Shown: positions 9,215 through 18,323, counted from the stretch's first letter. The stretch: 64,000 nt of DNA from Acidobacteriota bacterium (GCA_013289825.1 JABCZF010000003.1:62001-126000), one strand, 5' to 3'. The notes: generated from the sequence alone by a model not told the origin. Translations and numbers: made by a program.

Positions 9215-9643
9215 TTGACACACTCGTTCCGCAGGATCAGCGCACCAATCTTTGCGATTCTTGTTGCCTTGTTCCTGGGAATGGCGGGATTCTCCCTGGC
9301 TTCGGCTCAGGAAAAGAAAGTACCGCAAACGGCCGGCGTGGATAACACCAAGATGGGGGCTTATCGCGCCATCGCCCAGCACGCGTATGTCGAGTTTCAG
9401 AAAGGCGACGTCGCGGCGGCTGCCCAACTTGCACGTAGCCTCGAGCGAGTATGGGATAAGGGCGAGGACTACGGCGGCGACACCGCGCTCAAGAAAACCC
9501 ATCCCGATCTGTTCGAACAGATCGACCAAGCGATGGATGACTTCGTACTGCCTTTGATGGATTACAAAACCAAAACTCCTGACCCGGCCAGAATCAAAGC
9601 GGCTTACAACGCTTATTTAGAAAAACTGAAACTCGCCGATTGA
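9215..9643 (+). CDS. Small secreted protein of unknown function (TTG start likely)
   Basis: A 142-residue protein from TTG at 9215. An ATG lies at 9209, but the GGGAGG ribosome site at 9203-9208 touches it, while it stands 6 bp before the TTG, so the TTG is the better start. The N-terminus is a signal peptide (hydrophobic core IFAILVALFLGMAGF, cleavage after ASA). The mature part is helical (YRAIAQHAYVEFQKGDVAAA, QIDQAMDDFVLPLMDY) and resembles an all-helical four-bundle. It has no cysteine or metal motif that I can see. Unknown function. Confidence 0.6.
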   Translation: MTHSFRRISAPIFAILVALFLGMAGFSLASAQEKKVPQTAGVDNTKMGAYRAIAQHAYVEFQKGDVAAAAQLARSLERVWDKGEDYGGDTALKKTHPDLFEQIDQAMDDFVLPLMDYKTKTPDPARIKAAYNAYLEKLKLAD

Positions 9644-9717
9644 GAGGCGACGCCTTCGAAATGCCTGTGCCGTCGAGACGTACTCGAAGGACAGCATAAG
9701 GCCGAGACTCATATGAC

Positions 9718-10349
9718 TTAGTACAGGCGAAATGTGACTTCGATTGGAACCACGACCGCCACAGGATGGCCATCAGCTCTCACGGCGTGCTTAAACTTGC
9801 AATTGCTGACCGCCTGCACGGCCTTCGCGTCTAATCCCTTGCCGGGTACTTTCACAACTGCGATTTGCGTGGCGCGCCCGTCGGCCGTCACGGTGACCTC
9901 CAGGACGACTACACCCTGGTATTTCGCAGCTCGGGCCTCATCCGTTCGGCGATGGGCAATGGATGCAGCCGGGAATCGTCTCTTTCTTGCTTCAGCACGA
10001 TTGGCTGAAATTGATTTCCGAGATCCTCGCTGCCCTCGGCGATGCCACCTTCTTCTCGACGGTCCAGGACCTGCAATCCTGGGAAATCCCGCTGAAGAGC
10101 TGTGGACAACAGATCAGCCAGCCGCTTCCCGACGGGATGCTGCTGGCCCTCCGGACCGCGCAGATCAGCGACGAAGACCTTCGTCGCATGTTTCTTTTGC
10201 AAAGGCTCCGCTATACGACGGGCAAGGTTTACCACTGCTGGGTCGATGGCCGCAGGCGCGATCTACGCGCGCCATGGTGAGCTCGCAGCCAACCACACAA
10301 AAAAGCTAAGCACTCGGAATGGAGAAGTATTGTTGATCGCGAGTCTCAT
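9718..10349 (-). pseudogene. Broken gene for a secreted TonB-domain protein
   Basis: From ATG at 10349 (AAGGAAGG site just upstream) the frame reads a signal peptide MRLAINNTSPFRVLSFFVWL...SPWRA, then TAG at 10265-10263. The same frame goes straight on as IAPAAIDPAVVNLARRIAEP and ADLRGPEGQQHPVGKRLADLL, so CAG (Gln after the signal cleavage site) probably became TAG. The C-terminal TonB domain (DEARAAKYQGVVVLEVTVTA, then DGHPVAVVVPIEVTFRLY, stop at 9718) lies in another frame, and a short IPGCIHCPSPN in the third frame belongs between them, so at least two frameshifts fall in about 9930-9990. The likely ancestor was a 200-residue periplasmic protein. Sequencing error cannot explain the TAG easily but could explain the shifts. 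Confidence 0.7.
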
Positions 10350-10358
10350 GTTCCTTCC

Positions 10359-10970
10359 TTATGGGGATCCACCGGGCGCGCGAAAGAGCCAGCCGAGCAG
10401 TAAGTGTGTGGGCCAATAGATGAGCGCCACGAGTGGGATGAAGATCATCGCTATGTGTGCCGGAGCGGGGCCCCAGGCGCGGTGGAAGAGGGGATCGCGG
10501 TAGGCGTAGTTCATGTTGAGCCCCGCAGACAAGAAGCGAGAGATGACCAGAAGCACGGCTGCGATCGCGGCTTCTAAACCCAGCGCGCGCTGGTCGTAGC
10601 CGACTTTACGCAGGGTCCAAAGAAGCAGCAGTGGCAATCCGACGTGAAACGTGGAGAGCAGGCGCACCCACAGCGGGTATCGCGCGTCCCACATGTAATC
10701 GGTGCCGCCGACGAGAAAGCGCCCGGTCGTCAATCGCCAGCCAGCATCGAGAATCCAAAAAAAGCCGGCCGCGAGCGAGCCGACTGCCTGACTTGAAAGC
10801 AACAGAGGATTGGCCAACCATATCCCCACAAAAGTAAGAATTACTGCGACGTCGCACAAGTGCAACAGATTGGCCCAGCCCCAGACGCGGGAGTATGCGG
10901 GAAGCCAGACGACCATCCAGACGAGGGCAAACCATCGGAGCACTGGAAAAGTGAGTGGGCCCGGCGACAT
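10359..10970 (-). CDS. Multi-pass membrane protein of unknown function
   Basis: A 203-residue protein with about six hydrophobic segments (roughly 10-30, 37-55, 58-75, 100-118, 130-150, 172-195) and few charges. One loop holds conserved-looking aromatic and acidic residues (GGTDYMWDARYPLW). It resembles small membrane-associated proteins of unknown role seen in Acidobacteriota. It is 9 bp upstream of the broken TonB gene on the same strand, so the two probably formed an operon before the second decayed. Confidence 0.6.
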   Translation of the reverse strand: MSPGPLTFPVLRWFALVWMVVWLPAYSRVWGWANLLHLCDVAVILTFVGIWLANPLLLSSQAVGSLAAGFFWILDAGWRLTTGRFLVGGTDYMWDARYPLWVRLLSTFHVGLPLLLLWTLRKVGYDQRALGLEAAIAAVLLVISRFLSAGLNMNYAYRDPLFHRAWGPAPAHIAMIFIPLVALIYWPTHLLLGWLFRAPGGSP

Positions 10971-11071
10971 GCTTTTTCACCTTTTGTTGCTTGAGGACCG
11001 CTAAGGCTATCACAACCGATTGTGACGCTTAGAGGAATCGAGCCGCTACGACGGGCCATGGCCCGGGGCCA

Positions 11072-11506
11072 TCAGCGGTAACCCAATTGGGGGCCGAGTT
11101 CGACGGAACTGGGCATGAAGGTTCCGCTGCCGCGAGCGACTTCCTTGCCGCGGCTGTCGACGAGGACGCCTTCGGCGATGTACAGCCGTTTCGAACGGCT
11201 GACGACCTGGCCGCGGGCGAGGAGAAGCCCTTCGGAGACCGGCCGCAAAAAATAGAGCTGGAAAGAAGAGGTCACGACAAAGAAATCCGTGACGACAGAT
11301 TGGACCGCGAAAAACGTCGCGTCGTCCAGCGCTTTGAAGTACACCGCTCCGTGAATCGCGTGCGCGGCATGATGGAAGTCCTCACGGGCGGTCAGCTCAA
11401 TCTCCGCGCGTCCTTCTTCGGGAATGCGGAGTAACGGCCGGAACCATTTATTAATCGGGGCACGATCGTACATGGCCACGAGCGCTTCGGAGTGTGTGGG
11501 TTGCAT
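11072..11506 (-). CDS. Hotdog-fold thioesterase, PaaI-like
   Basis: A 144-residue single hotdog domain. The motif HAIHGAVYFKALDDATFFA (about 49-67) matches the HGG...D active-site helix of the PaaI family, with Ala in place of the second Gly and an acidic residue in the catalytic region. Such enzymes hydrolyse acyl-CoA thioesters; the substrate cannot be told from sequence. It starts 29 bp after the dGTPase gene on the same strand, so the two are probably co-transcribed, but no metabolic link is evident. Confidence 0.72.
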   Translation of the reverse strand: MQPTHSEALVAMYDRAPINKWFRPLLRIPEEGRAEIELTAREDFHHAAHAIHGAVYFKALDDATFFAVQSVVTDFFVVTSSFQLYFLRPVSEGLLLARGQVVSRSKRLYIAEGVLVDSRGKEVARGSGTFMPSSVELGPQLGYR

Positions 11507-11535
11507 AGTGTAGGGTCGCGTTCGCTCCGGGATTG

Positions 11536-12669
11536 TCAGGATTCCCTAGTCGCGTCCGATCGAGAAGAAGCCAGAGAGCCGAAATGCTCCTGGTGCTTGC
11601 GAAGCAAGAATTGGTCGGTCATCCCTGCAATGTAATCGCAAACGACCACGTGCCGGGCTTCTGGGCGTGTAGATTCTTCATAAGAGGGGGGCATGGAGCC
11701 GGGCGAATCGAGGTAGTAGACAAAAAGCTCTTCGAGCGAACGGACCGAGCGATCCCGGTCTTCGGCGATCGCCGGGTGATCGTAGATGTGCTTGAAGAGA
11801 AAACGTTTTAGCTCTCGGTTGCGCCCGGCACAAGCATCGCTGAAACCGGCAAGCCGGCTTGCGGCTCGGCGAATATCGTCCGCGGTGGCGGCGCCGGAGG
11901 CCAGTACGCGCTGCTGGGTGGTCTCGATGAGATCGCTAACGAGCTGATCGAGGACCAGCTTGAGGGATGCGTTGAATTTGAGCTTCTCCCGCCCCGCGGG
12001 ATAGGCGGCATCGACTTGAGCATAGGCATCGGCAAAAATCGGAGCTTCCTTTCGCAAGGCATCGAGATCTAGAAGCTGTGCTTCGCGGGCGTCGTCGAGG
12101 TCCGCCGTGTTGTAGGCGATTTCGTCGACCCAATCGATGAGCTGGCCTTCGAGGGGCGTGCGAAGATCGAGAGAATACTCGGCGAGATGCGGAAATTCCG
12201 CGTGGGTGTAATCGTGAGAGTGCTTGATGATTCCTTCGCGAACCTCAAAGGTGAGATTCAAGCCCGGGAAATCGAGATAGGGACTCTCGAACTGTTCGAC
12301 AATGCGGAGCGCCTGGAGATTGTGATTGAAGCGCGCGCCGCGGGCGCGCATGAGTGCGTCGAGTTTCTGTTCGCCGGCGTGGCCGAAGGGTGGATGTCCG
12401 ATGTCATGGACGAGAGCGAGCGTCTCGGCAAGTTCCGAGTTGAGGCCGAGCGCCGCGGCAACCGTGCGAGCGATTTGCGAAACTTCCAAAGTATGGGTGA
12501 GCCGATTGCGAAAATGATCAGAATAGCGAATGGTAAAAACCTGTGTTTTGGCCTCAAGGCGGCGGAAGGCGCGCGAATGAATGATGCGGTCGCGGTCCCG
12601 CGCGTATTCGCTGCGGTAGGGATGCGGTGGTTCCGGATAGCGGCGGCCGCGTGAGAGTTCCACACGCAT
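11536..12669 (-). CDS. dgt: Deoxyguanosinetriphosphate triphosphohydrolase-like protein
   Basis: A 377-residue HD-domain phosphohydrolase. The metal-binding set is His59 (RLTHTLE), His88-Asp89 (LVHDIGHPPFGH) and a later Asp (EIAYNTADLDDA). The N-terminal YRSEYARDRDRIIHSRAFRRL is the family hallmark. These enzymes release triphosphate from dNTPs and help control the dNTP pool. The length fits the short dGTPase-like type 2 class rather than the 500-residue E. coli Dgt. It lies downstream of a TPR protein and upstream of a thioesterase, all on the minus strand. Confidence 0.9.
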   Translation of the reverse strand: MRVELSRGRRYPEPPHPYRSEYARDRDRIIHSRAFRRLEAKTQVFTIRYSDHFRNRLTHTLEVSQIARTVAAALGLNSELAETLALVHDIGHPPFGHAGEQKLDALMRARGARFNHNLQALRIVEQFESPYLDFPGLNLTFEVREGIIKHSHDYTHAEFPHLAEYSLDLRTPLEGQLIDWVDEIAYNTADLDDAREAQLLDLDALRKEAPIFADAYAQVDAAYPAGREKLKFNASLKLVLDQLVSDLIETTQQRVLASGAATADDIRRAASRLAGFSDACAGRNRELKRFLFKHIYDHPAIAEDRDRSVRSLEELFVYYLDSPGSMPPSYEESTRPEARHVVVCDYIAGMTDQFLLRKHQEHFGSLASSRSDATRES

Positions 12670-12818
12670 CGCCCACGGCGCGCTTGTGGGGAGTGGTTCG
12701 ATGAGCGGCTCCGGCGAGGGACACAGACATCACTGTCCGTTTGCGTTCCCAAGAATCTTCAAACGTTTTCGAAAGACTTGAATGTCCGCCCAAAATTGCT
12801 GCAGAGAGAAGCCCGGGC

Positions 12819-13574
12819 TCAAGACTTTGGCGCGAGCGTTTCCAGCCCGCGGTCCGCTTCCTCCGAGACCGCCGTGTTGGGAAACTCTTTCTTGAGCTTC
12901 TCATAGACGCTAGCGGCTTCCTTCGGATCGCTCTGGCGCAAGGTCTCGGCAAGCTCCAGCAGAACGAGAGGGCGCGGCACGAAGACCGAGGAATGCTCCG
13001 CCAGGTCGCGGAAAACCTTGGCGGCATCGGCCGTTTTTCCAGTGCGCTCGTAAATAACCCCTATTTGATACTGCGACATGGCTACAAGCTCTTTGTCCTT
13101 GCCAGAGCTGATTTTCCTCAATTGTTCGAGAGCCTGGTTGTGGCGTTCCAGGTCTTCGTAGCAAAGCGCGGCATAGTAGGCGGCTAGCCTGCCGGGATTC
13201 GTGCTTGGATATTTTTCGGCAATGATGGAAAACTTCTTAGCGGCATCTTCGGCGCGCGCGGTTTCCGTGAGATAGAACGGTTCGCCGGGATCGTTTGGAT
13301 CGGGGGTTGCACCGATGCGCGCGGAGTAGGCCTTTGTGGCGCCGTCTAGCGCGGCGGTTGCCTGCACAGTTTTACGGTCGGTATAAAAACGCCAGCCTCC
13401 GTATCCGACACCAACAACCACGACAGCTAGGACCGCTGCCGCGAGAACGGTGGTATGCGAGAAAACCGCCTCTGCACCATGCTCGATGGCGTCGTGGATT
13501 TTGTCCTGCTTCAATTCCTTACGCGAAATATGTTCCGGCACAAACGGTCTCCTGCTTGGTTTGGAACCTTCCAT
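12819..13574 (-). CDS. Membrane-anchored TPR protein, YfgM-like
   Basis: A 251-residue protein. A basic N-terminus (HISRKELKQDKIHDAIEHGA) precedes one membrane helix (about 43-63), then a periplasmic part with tetratricopeptide repeats (AAYYAALCYEDLERHNQALE, SQYQIGVIYERTGKTADAAK, LLELAETLRQSDPKEAASVY). The KELKQDK...F...YW-like N-terminus and single TM match YfgM, an ancillary subunit of the Sec translocon chaperone network in enterobacteria; whether that role holds here is unknown. It is divergent from the FHA gene at 13705. Confidence 0.7.
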   Translation of the reverse strand: MEGSKPSRRPFVPEHISRKELKQDKIHDAIEHGAEAVFSHTTVLAAAVLAVVVVGVGYGGWRFYTDRKTVQATAALDGATKAYSARIGATPDPNDPGEPFYLTETARAEDAAKKFSIIAEKYPSTNPGRLAAYYAALCYEDLERHNQALEQLRKISSGKDKELVAMSQYQIGVIYERTGKTADAAKVFRDLAEHSSVFVPRPLVLLELAETLRQSDPKEAASVYEKLKKEFPNTAVSEEADRGLETLAPKS

Positions 13575-13704
13575 CGTAGCACAAGACGCGGGCCAGCGGC
13601 CTCCGCGCCTATGACTCCTGTTCGCGCACGGCGCAAAATTACCCTTGCAGCATGGAGCGGAAGAGACCGGAACTCCGTCGCGCGCCGAGTGTTAAATTAG
13701 AGGG

Positions 13705-14238
13705 ATGCAAGCTGCGTGTATCCATTGCGGAACAGAGCACAAGCTGAAGGATGCCGATTCCACGCTCCATCCAAAAGTGCAATTCAAATGCTCGAAATGC
13801 GGAAAAACGACGGTTGTGGAGGTCAAGCGGCGCGCTGACCAGACCGTGGTGATCAGCCCGCTGCCTTCGTTTGCCCGCGCCGACGCTTCCAGCTCGGATT
13901 TGAAGCTGCCGCCGGCGGACGACGGGTTGAAGCTGCCCGCCAATGGCGTAGTTGTCCTGGCGGTAACCTCGGGGCCTGCGAACGGCGAGGTTTTTAGATT
14001 GGCAAAACCCAGAGTCGTCATTGGGCGGAAGGGTGCGGATATCCCGTTGAATGACCCGGAGATTTCCCGACACCACTGTCTGCTGGAAGTGCGCGACAAA
14101 TTCATCAACCTGAAGGACCTTGACTCCACCAATGGCACGTTTTATGACGAAGAGAGAGTGCGAGCGGCCATGCTCCTAGACGGCTCGGAGTTTCGCATTG
14201 GCGAGAGCCGCATTCGTGTCAGCTTCCAGAAAAAATGA
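13705..14238 (+). CDS. Zinc-ribbon and FHA-domain protein
   Basis: A 177-residue protein. An N-terminal MJ0042-type zinc finger (Cys5/Cys8 and Cys29/Cys32) is followed by a Ser/Pro linker and a forkhead-associated domain (about 90-173) with the complete phosphothreonine-binding signature: GRKGAD, SRHHC and STNGTF. FHA domains bind phosphothreonine peptides, so this is a likely reader of the Ser/Thr kinases common in such genomes. It has no membrane segment. The kinase-like gene at 6156 and the kinase at 43777 are possible but unproven partners. Confidence 0.85.
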   Translation: MQAACIHCGTEHKLKDADSTLHPKVQFKCSKCGKTTVVEVKRRADQTVVISPLPSFARADASSSDLKLPPADDGLKLPANGVVVLAVTSGPANGEVFRLAKPRVVIGRKGADIPLNDPEISRHHCLLEVRDKFINLKDLDSTNGTFYDEERVRAAMLLDGSEFRIGESRIRVSFQKK

Positions 14239-14337
14239 CGCGGGCTTCCCGGTCCCGTGTTTTTCGAAATTACAGCCTAACGCGGTCGAACGTGAGTGTA
14301 AGATACGGATGATAGTGTTCCGCCGCCGACGCACCCG

Positions 14338-15114
14338 ATGAATCGCCTCTCCGCTTGCCTGATCACCCTCAACGAAGAACACAATCTGCCGCGCGCCCTG
14401 GCCTCGCTCGAGGGCATCGCGGACGAAATCATCGTGGTGGACTCCGGAAGCACAGACCAGACCCAGGTCATTGCGCGCCAACATGGAGCGGCTTTTTTTG
14501 AGCGCGCGTGGACAAATTACTCCGAACAAAAGAATTGCGCGGCCGCGCGCGCCGAGAACGATTGGGTTTTGTCGATGGACGCAGATGAAGAGCTGAGCAG
14601 CGCACTGCAGACTGCCCTGCTCGATTGGAAAAAGCGCGAGACCGAATTCAGCGTATACGAAATGGCGCGAAAAACCTGGTATCTGGGAGCCTGGATCAAA
14701 CACTCGGGCTGGTACCCGGATTTTCAGCGGCGGCTGTACCGGCGGGAGGTGGCGCAGTTCGCCGGGATCATCCACGAATCACTGAAATTCCCCGGCCAGC
14801 CGGGGCGGCTTCCCGGGGACTTGCTGCACTACACAGTGCGGTCGTTTGCCGAGCACCAAGCGAATGTCGAGCGGTACACCGCGCTGGCCGCCAGACAAAT
14901 GTTCGAGGCCGGGAAACGAAACTGGCATGGCGCCATGTGGCTAGCGACGCCGTGGAGCTGGTTTCAGAACTATTTCCTGCGGGGCGGATTTCTCGATGGA
15001 TACCGCGGAGCCCTGATTTCGCAGATGGCGGCGCGCTCCGTGCGGTTGAAATACGCCAAACTGGGCAAATTGATCGAGCAAGAGCAGCGAGGGGCGAGCG
15101 GAGAGCAGCCATGA
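14338..15114 (+). CDS. Glycosyltransferase family 2, WaaE/KdtX-like
   Basis: A 258-residue GT-A enzyme. The N-terminus (LSACLITLNEEHNLPRALAS) and DSGSTDQT, then DWVLSMDADEELS (metal-binding DxD) and IHESLKF, match the WaaE-like beta-glucosyltransferases that act on lipopolysaccharide inner core. It probably transfers a hexose to LPS or another surface glycan on the cytoplasmic face. A hydrophobic/amphipathic stretch near 200-220 may bind membrane. It overlaps the next glycosyltransferase by 4 bp (ATGA), so both likely serve one glycan. Confidence 0.82.
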   Translation: MNRLSACLITLNEEHNLPRALASLEGIADEIIVVDSGSTDQTQVIARQHGAAFFERAWTNYSEQKNCAAARAENDWVLSMDADEELSSALQTALLDWKKRETEFSVYEMARKTWYLGAWIKHSGWYPDFQRRLYRREVAQFAGIIHESLKFPGQPGRLPGDLLHYTVRSFAEHQANVERYTALAARQMFEAGKRNWHGAMWLATPWSWFQNYFLRGGFLDGYRGALISQMAARSVRLKYAKLGKLIEQEQRGASGEQP

Positions 15115-16205
15115 AGGCGCTGCTGGTGGATCTCGAGACAGCCTGGCGCGGCGGTCAAAATCAGGCTCTTCTAATACTGAAAGGGCTCGGCGCCCACGGC
15201 CAGGAAGCGGAACTGGTGGCCGCGCAGGGCTCGGCGCTCGGAGAGCGCGCACGGGAGAGCGGTCGGCAAGTTCATTTTGTCTCCCGTGGATTATTTCGTG
15301 TGCCGGCGGCGTGGAAGGTTCACGAATTAGTCCGCGGCGGCGGATTTGATCTCGTACATGCGAATGAAGCGCACGCCGTTTCGGCGGTGTGGCTCGCCGG
15401 TGCCCATCGACACATTCCTTTCTTGATTTCGCGCCGGGTGGGATATCCGATCGGGAAGAGCCGCGCTTCGCGTGCGCGCTATGAAGCCGCTTCGCGCATC
15501 ATTGCAAATTCGAACTGGGTGGCGGAACAAGCGGCGAGTTCCGGAGCGCCACGGGAAAAATTGACGGTAGTCTACGAAGGCACAGAGATTCCAGCGCTAT
15601 TCACAGTGGCCGAGCGAGTCGCGGCGCGCTCGCGCTGGGGAATTTCCGACCATGAGCAATTGCTCGGATGTGTGGGTGTGTTGCTCCCTGACAAGGGCCA
15701 GGAGTGGCTGATCCGCGCGGTCGCCGAACTCCGGAAAGAATTCAGAGGGGCCAAGCTGTTGCTGGCCGGTGATGGGCCGTGCCTCTCCAAGCTGAAAGTG
15801 CTTGCGCACGAACTTGGGGTTCCTGAAGCGGTTTTGTTTACGGGTTTTGTGAAGGACGTGGAAAGTGTGTACGCGGCTCTGGATGTTTTCTTGCTGCCCT
15901 CCTTTTTTGAGGCTCTTAATAATTCCCTGCTGGCGGCCATGGCCTACGAAATTCCTTGCATTGCCTTCCACCGCGGCGCGCTAGGTGAAATCATCGAAAA
16001 CGAGAAGAGCGGATTGCTGGTTTCCGGCCCGGACGTGGCTGAAATTTGCCAAGCGGTCGGAAGAATTCTCAAAGATCAGCGTTTTGCCGCGAGCCTCGCG
16101 AAAGAGGGCCGCATACGAGTCGAGCGAAATTTTTCCGCGGAGCGCATGGTGGATGGAATCATTCGCGTTTACGAGGAGGTCTTGGGTAGCAAAACCAGAC
16201 ATTAG
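15111..16205 (+). CDS. Glycosyltransferase family 4
   Basis: A 364-residue GT-B enzyme. I start it at the ATG at 15111, inside the ATGA overlap, because MKALLVDLETAWRGGQNQAL is a typical GT4 opening; the frame is open much further upstream only as a shadow of the GT2 gene. The C-terminal lobe carries GVLLPDKGQEWLI, LLLAGDGPCL, FTGFVKDV and PSFFEALNNSLLAAMAYEIP (the EX7E nucleotide-sugar site). With the upstream gene it is likely to extend LPS core or a capsule-type glycan. No transport or polymerase genes flank it. Confidence 0.82.
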   Translation: MKALLVDLETAWRGGQNQALLILKGLGAHGQEAELVAAQGSALGERARESGRQVHFVSRGLFRVPAAWKVHELVRGGGFDLVHANEAHAVSAVWLAGAHRHIPFLISRRVGYPIGKSRASRARYEAASRIIANSNWVAEQAASSGAPREKLTVVYEGTEIPALFTVAERVAARSRWGISDHEQLLGCVGVLLPDKGQEWLIRAVAELRKEFRGAKLLLAGDGPCLSKLKVLAHELGVPEAVLFTGFVKDVESVYAALDVFLLPSFFEALNNSLLAAMAYEIPCIAFHRGALGEIIENEKSGLLVSGPDVAEICQAVGRILKDQRFAASLAKEGRIRVERNFSAERMVDGIIRVYEEVLGSKTRH

Positions 16206-16416
16206 TGGTATTCGCCGAAAGGCTTACGCGCCAGGTGTCGTCACTAGGGTCGTCACCAGTGGCAAAGGGGTCGATAAAAGATGAAGCGCCGGGCGGCTCC
16301 TTCTCGATCCGCACGGCGCTTCAAATGTTTTTAATTTTGCGCAAGTTTTCTGTCTTCTCTTGTTCCAGGCGTTCCCTCCTATCCGCTCGCCGATTTACGT
16401 CAAGCTATCTCGGGGA

Positions 16417-16731
16417 TTAAACAACCCATCGCCCATTCGGCTCGAGAAACTCCACACCGACCGCAAAACCGTCGCTTTGCAAGGAGTGGCAGTAAGCTAC
16501 CCGGGCCGAGGAGCGAAACTCTCCGGTGCGCGATACGAACGTCAGCCGTTCGCCCAATTCCCAGCGGCGGGTGCTCACCACCCGCGCGCCACGCGCACTC
16601 ACATTCTCTGTAAAAGTCGATTCCGTGCCGGGCATCCGGCGATGGCCGTCGAGAAGCACGGGGATCTCCATGGGAATCCGTCGTTCGACGCGGTGAAAAG
16701 GAAAAGCGAGCCTGTTGGATTTGACTGGCAT
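16417..16731 (-). CDS. PilZ-domain protein (c-di-GMP receptor)
   Basis: A 104-residue stand-alone PilZ domain. The N-terminal Arg-rich switch (HRVERRIP, about 13-20) and ENVSARGARV (about 42-51, for D/NxSxxG) form the usual c-di-GMP site. It follows the diguanylate cyclase by 6 bp, and its GAGGA ribosome site overlaps the cyclase stop codon, so the two are translated as a pair: one makes c-di-GMP and the other can sense it. No output domain is attached, so it must act through a partner. Confidence 0.8.
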   Translation of the reverse strand: MPVKSNRLAFPFHRVERRIPMEIPVLLDGHRRMPGTESTFTENVSARGARVVSTRRWELGERLTFVSRTGEFRSSARVAYCHSLQSDGFAVGVEFLEPNGRWVV

Positions 16732-16737
16732 TCATCC

Positions 16738-18099
16738 TCATAGGCACGCGGCAATCCGCGCGAGATTTTTTACCTTGCTGCTGTCCGTGCGATGCTTCAT
16801 GCCGTAGAGAGCACGGTCGGCAGCGCCCAGAAGCTTTTCCGGGGTATCGCCATCCTCAGGAAATGCGGCAACTCCCGTGCTGACAGAAAGCGTGGGCGGC
16901 TCCGCCTCCGCAGAGAGACGTTCGCGAATTCTGGAAACCACGCGAGCAGCAGTATCCGTACAGGCTTCAGGAAGCACGAGAGCAAATTCGTCGCCGCCGT
17001 AGCGCGCGGCTGTATCGATGGCGCGAGAATGGGTGCGGAGGATCCTCGAGAGTCGAACGATGGCGCGGCTTCCGGTGAGATGGCCGTACTGATCATTGAT
17101 AGTTTTTAGACCATCCATATCGAGAAGCACCACGCTAAAAGGACGTTGCGTGCGGCGCGAGCGGTCTAGCTCCGCTTCCAGCACGCTGATAAGGCGGCGA
17201 TAGTTGGCGAGGCCCGTCAAGGGATCGCTGACGGCCATCGAACGAACCTGGTCAAACAAGCGCGCCTGATCCAGAAGTGCGCCGGAAAGCATCACCACGT
17301 AACTGGCCGTCTTGCTCAGCTCCGCCAGGAAGAACGGGCCATCGAAGAGGTGCCGGGAAAATGCCGCCGAAAGGTGGCAAACCACGTTGAGCAAGGCCAC
17401 GGCCAAGAGCGAATAGTCGTACAGGCTCGCGGCGGCCTTGTCGTTATGGCCGCTCCGGAGACGCTGCCCAAAACAAATGGCCGCGAACAGAAACAGCGCA
17501 CCCGGAAGCAAATCCCAGGGACGAGAGACAAAGCTGGCGACGTGAGCGAGAGGCGCCGAAGGCGCGGCGAGAAAGGCTGCGCTAGTGAGATACGTGGCGA
17601 TAGCCACCACCAGCAATGCTCCAGCGGTCTCCTTGCTGGGCTGCCGCGCAGTGGGGACATATCGTTCCACGGCGATGGCGGAGAGCAAGAAAACGGCGAG
17701 TATGGTGCGGCCGACCATCCAACCCATCGGGATTCTGGTGAGAGCGCCGGGCCCGGCCTGCAACACATCGTTCAGACCGAAATAGCCAACCGTCTCAATA
17801 ATTCCGGAAAGCACAAATCCGAATGCCAAAATGAGCGCGGTGCGGTCGTGCGTACCGCGGAACCTGACCAGCGCGTTCGCCGCGTAGCAAAAGCTGAGCA
17901 GCGTGCCGCCAGCTTCCAAATAAGCGTAAATCTCCGGAGAACCTGAAACGGCCGCTTCACGCAAGTACAGGATGGCCGCGAATAAGACAAATGTCAGGGC
18001 CACGAACGAAGCGATCAGGACGCGCGATCGCTCCTTCCGAAGAAACCCGACGATTTGGCCCCAACCACCCACGAAACCCCCCAAATGCCGACGAAACAA
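16738..18099 (-). CDS. Membrane diguanylate cyclase (GGDEF)
   Basis: A 453-residue protein. About eight hydrophobic segments fill residues 25-275 and form a membrane sensor of the MASE type with unknown ligand. A GGDEF domain follows (about 290-450) with DPLTGLANYR, DMDGLKTINDQYGH and RYGGDEFALVLPEA. The active-site GGDEF (about 367-371) is intact, and an RAID inhibitory site lies exactly five residues before it, so product feedback is likely. The enzyme makes c-di-GMP from two GTP. The start at 18099 is the first in frame. A candidate sigma-54 promoter ends about 105 bp upstream, and pilZ follows directly. Confidence 0.88.
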   Translation of the reverse strand: MFRRHLGGFVGGWGQIVGFLRKERSRVLIASFVALTFVLFAAILYLREAAVSGSPEIYAYLEAGGTLLSFCYAANALVRFRGTHDRTALILAFGFVLSGIIETVGYFGLNDVLQAGPGALTRIPMGWMVGRTILAVFLLSAIAVERYVPTARQPSKETAGALLVVAIATYLTSAAFLAAPSAPLAHVASFVSRPWDLLPGALFLFAAICFGQRLRSGHNDKAAASLYDYSLLAVALLNVVCHLSAAFSRHLFDGPFFLAELSKTASYVVMLSGALLDQARLFDQVRSMAVSDPLTGLANYRRLISVLEAELDRSRRTQRPFSVVLLDMDGLKTINDQYGHLTGSRAIVRLSRILRTHSRAIDTAARYGGDEFALVLPEACTDTAARVVSRIRERLSAEAEPPTLSVSTGVAAFPEDGDTPEKLLGAADRALYGMKHRTDSSKVKNLARIAACL

Positions 18100-18204
18100 C
18101 TACAACACCGTGAGATTGCAAGTTGGTGCCCTTTCTTGGGGCAAACTATTGGCCTGTAAACCGCTGATTTTAAGTAGGTTAAAAGAGGGTTTCCGGAGGA
18201 CTTG

Positions 18205-18219
18205 GCAGGGAGTGTTCCA
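18205..18219 (-). promoter_or_regulatory. Candidate sigma-54 (-24/-12) promoter for the cyclase-PilZ operon
   Basis: Read on the minus strand, TGGAACACTCCCTGC has GG and GC at the invariant -24/-12 spacing and differs from TGGCAC-N5-TTGC at two positions. It lies about 105 bp before the cyclase start. An upstream palindrome at 18324-18344 sits where an activator of the NtrC family would bind. This is inference from pattern alone. Confidence 0.45.
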
Positions 18220-18323
18220 GCGAGACAGGGGTGGGCGCCGAGAACCGGCCGCGTTAGGGAATCTATCATCTTTGTTTCCAGCGAGTTATCAACAATTTGT
18301 AGCGTATCAGCCAACAGGCGGCC

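Noticed and set aside
9734..10309. Plus-strand open frame of 191 codons
   Set aside because: The minus strand carries the recognisable remains of a TonB-domain gene; the plus-strand frame is its shadow.
14625..15110. Upstream extension of the GT4 gene
   Set aside because: The extension overlaps the GT2 gene in another frame and has no family likeness; the ATG in the ATGA overlap at 15111 starts a normal GT4 protein.
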